NCBI GenBank assembly: GCA_008933995.1
Contig: WARS01004319.1
Coordinates: 536,501 to 600,500 of the forward strand
Length of the DNA stretch: 64,000 bases
DNA from: Datnioides undecimradiatus
Lineage: Eukaryota > Chordata > Actinopteri > Lobotiformes > Datnioididae
Reading direction: 5' to 3'
Within the stretch, counting starts at the first letter, position 1. Every line of letters starts with the position of its first letter. Shown piece by piece: positions 63,671 to 64,000 of this stretch. The notes under the pieces were generated by a model that worked only from the letters and a program-made list of their open reading frames with translations, was not told the origin of the DNA and did no database searches. The position numbers and the translations under genes were made by a program.

Positions 63671-64000
63671 CACTCACTAGCTGACATCTTGATCTCGACT
63701 CAAACACAGTGAAACACCGTTAAATCTGATCTGATTCTTTCGTGTTTTGCATTGAAATCCAAAAATTGTGGCTTCGGCACACGTACAGTCAGAAAAGGGT
63801 GTCAAAACTAGCTAGTACTGTTGTGAGCTAGCTAGTTTTCTTGCTCTGAGTCACAAAATACATAAAAACGTCAAAAACAATATTCCGAATGAATGTGACA
63901 ACTGTCACGTTATACTCTCATTTACAGTCTGGTCTGTTTAGAATTAACCGTTTCAAATTTAGAAAATGCCGAATGCAACTGACAGAAACCTAAAAGTAAC
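63671..64000. other. 5' flank of RNASEH1
   Basis: Upstream of the RNASEH1 start, so it should hold its promoter and short 5' leader. It is AT-rich with few CpGs. I see no clear TATA box or named motif, and no divergent coding exon before the window ends. Confidence 0.5.

Overview
This window looks like nuclear DNA of a ray-finned (teleost, probably percomorph-type) fish. The evidence is two vertebrate genes with compact GT-AG introns, very abundant (AC)n/(GT)n microsatellites, and several dispersed repeat families that I recognise as common in teleost genomes (hAT/Tol2-like MITE pieces, an L2-type LINE tail, a mariner relic). Nothing bacterial, viral, plasmid or CRISPR-like is present.

Two protein-coding genes can be supported, both on the minus strand. 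At the left is the 5' half of the coding region of MYT1L (myelin transcription factor 1-like), a neuronal C2HC zinc-finger transcription factor. Five coding exons lie at 17601-17655 (start codon), 17289-17322, 12282-12344, 2277-2790 and 471-1048, and the rest of the gene lies beyond base 1. At the right is a complete RNASEH1 (ribonuclease H1) gene, 61127-63670, with eight exons encoding 299 residues, intact splice sites and all catalytic residues. The roughly 43 kb between them (17656-61126) has no coding exon I can recognise. It probably holds the MYT1L 5' untranslated exons, first introns and promoter(s), plus intergenic DNA. A CpG-rich zone at about 31.64-32.76 kb and a smaller one at 45.85-46.13 kb are the best promoter candidates.

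The most striking observation is in MYT1L. The two large coding exons each read through an open frame from end to end, but inside each exon the conserved protein sequence jumps between frames and then returns. In the 514-nt exon this removes the last zinc-binding Cys of the first C2HC finger. RNASEH1, 900 coding bases in the same window, shows no such damage. Consensus indels in the assembly, a decaying ohnolog, or genuine compensated frameshifts are all possible.

The non-coding part is rich in structure: a composite repeat with a 51-bp minisatellite head at 9.4 and 54.3 kb, a ~36-bp VNTR at 6.3-6.9 kb, a 1-kb polypurine tract at 13.4-14.5 kb, polypyrimidine tracts at 44.9-45.7 and 52.5-52.9 kb, a ~31-bp AT-rich minisatellite with apparent higher-order structure at 42.1-42.9 kb, a 73-bp triplication at 49.5 kb, a 270-bp inverted pair at 37.8/40.4 kb and a large hairpin at 59.55-59.94 kb. 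I did not find a previously undescribed multi-gene system.
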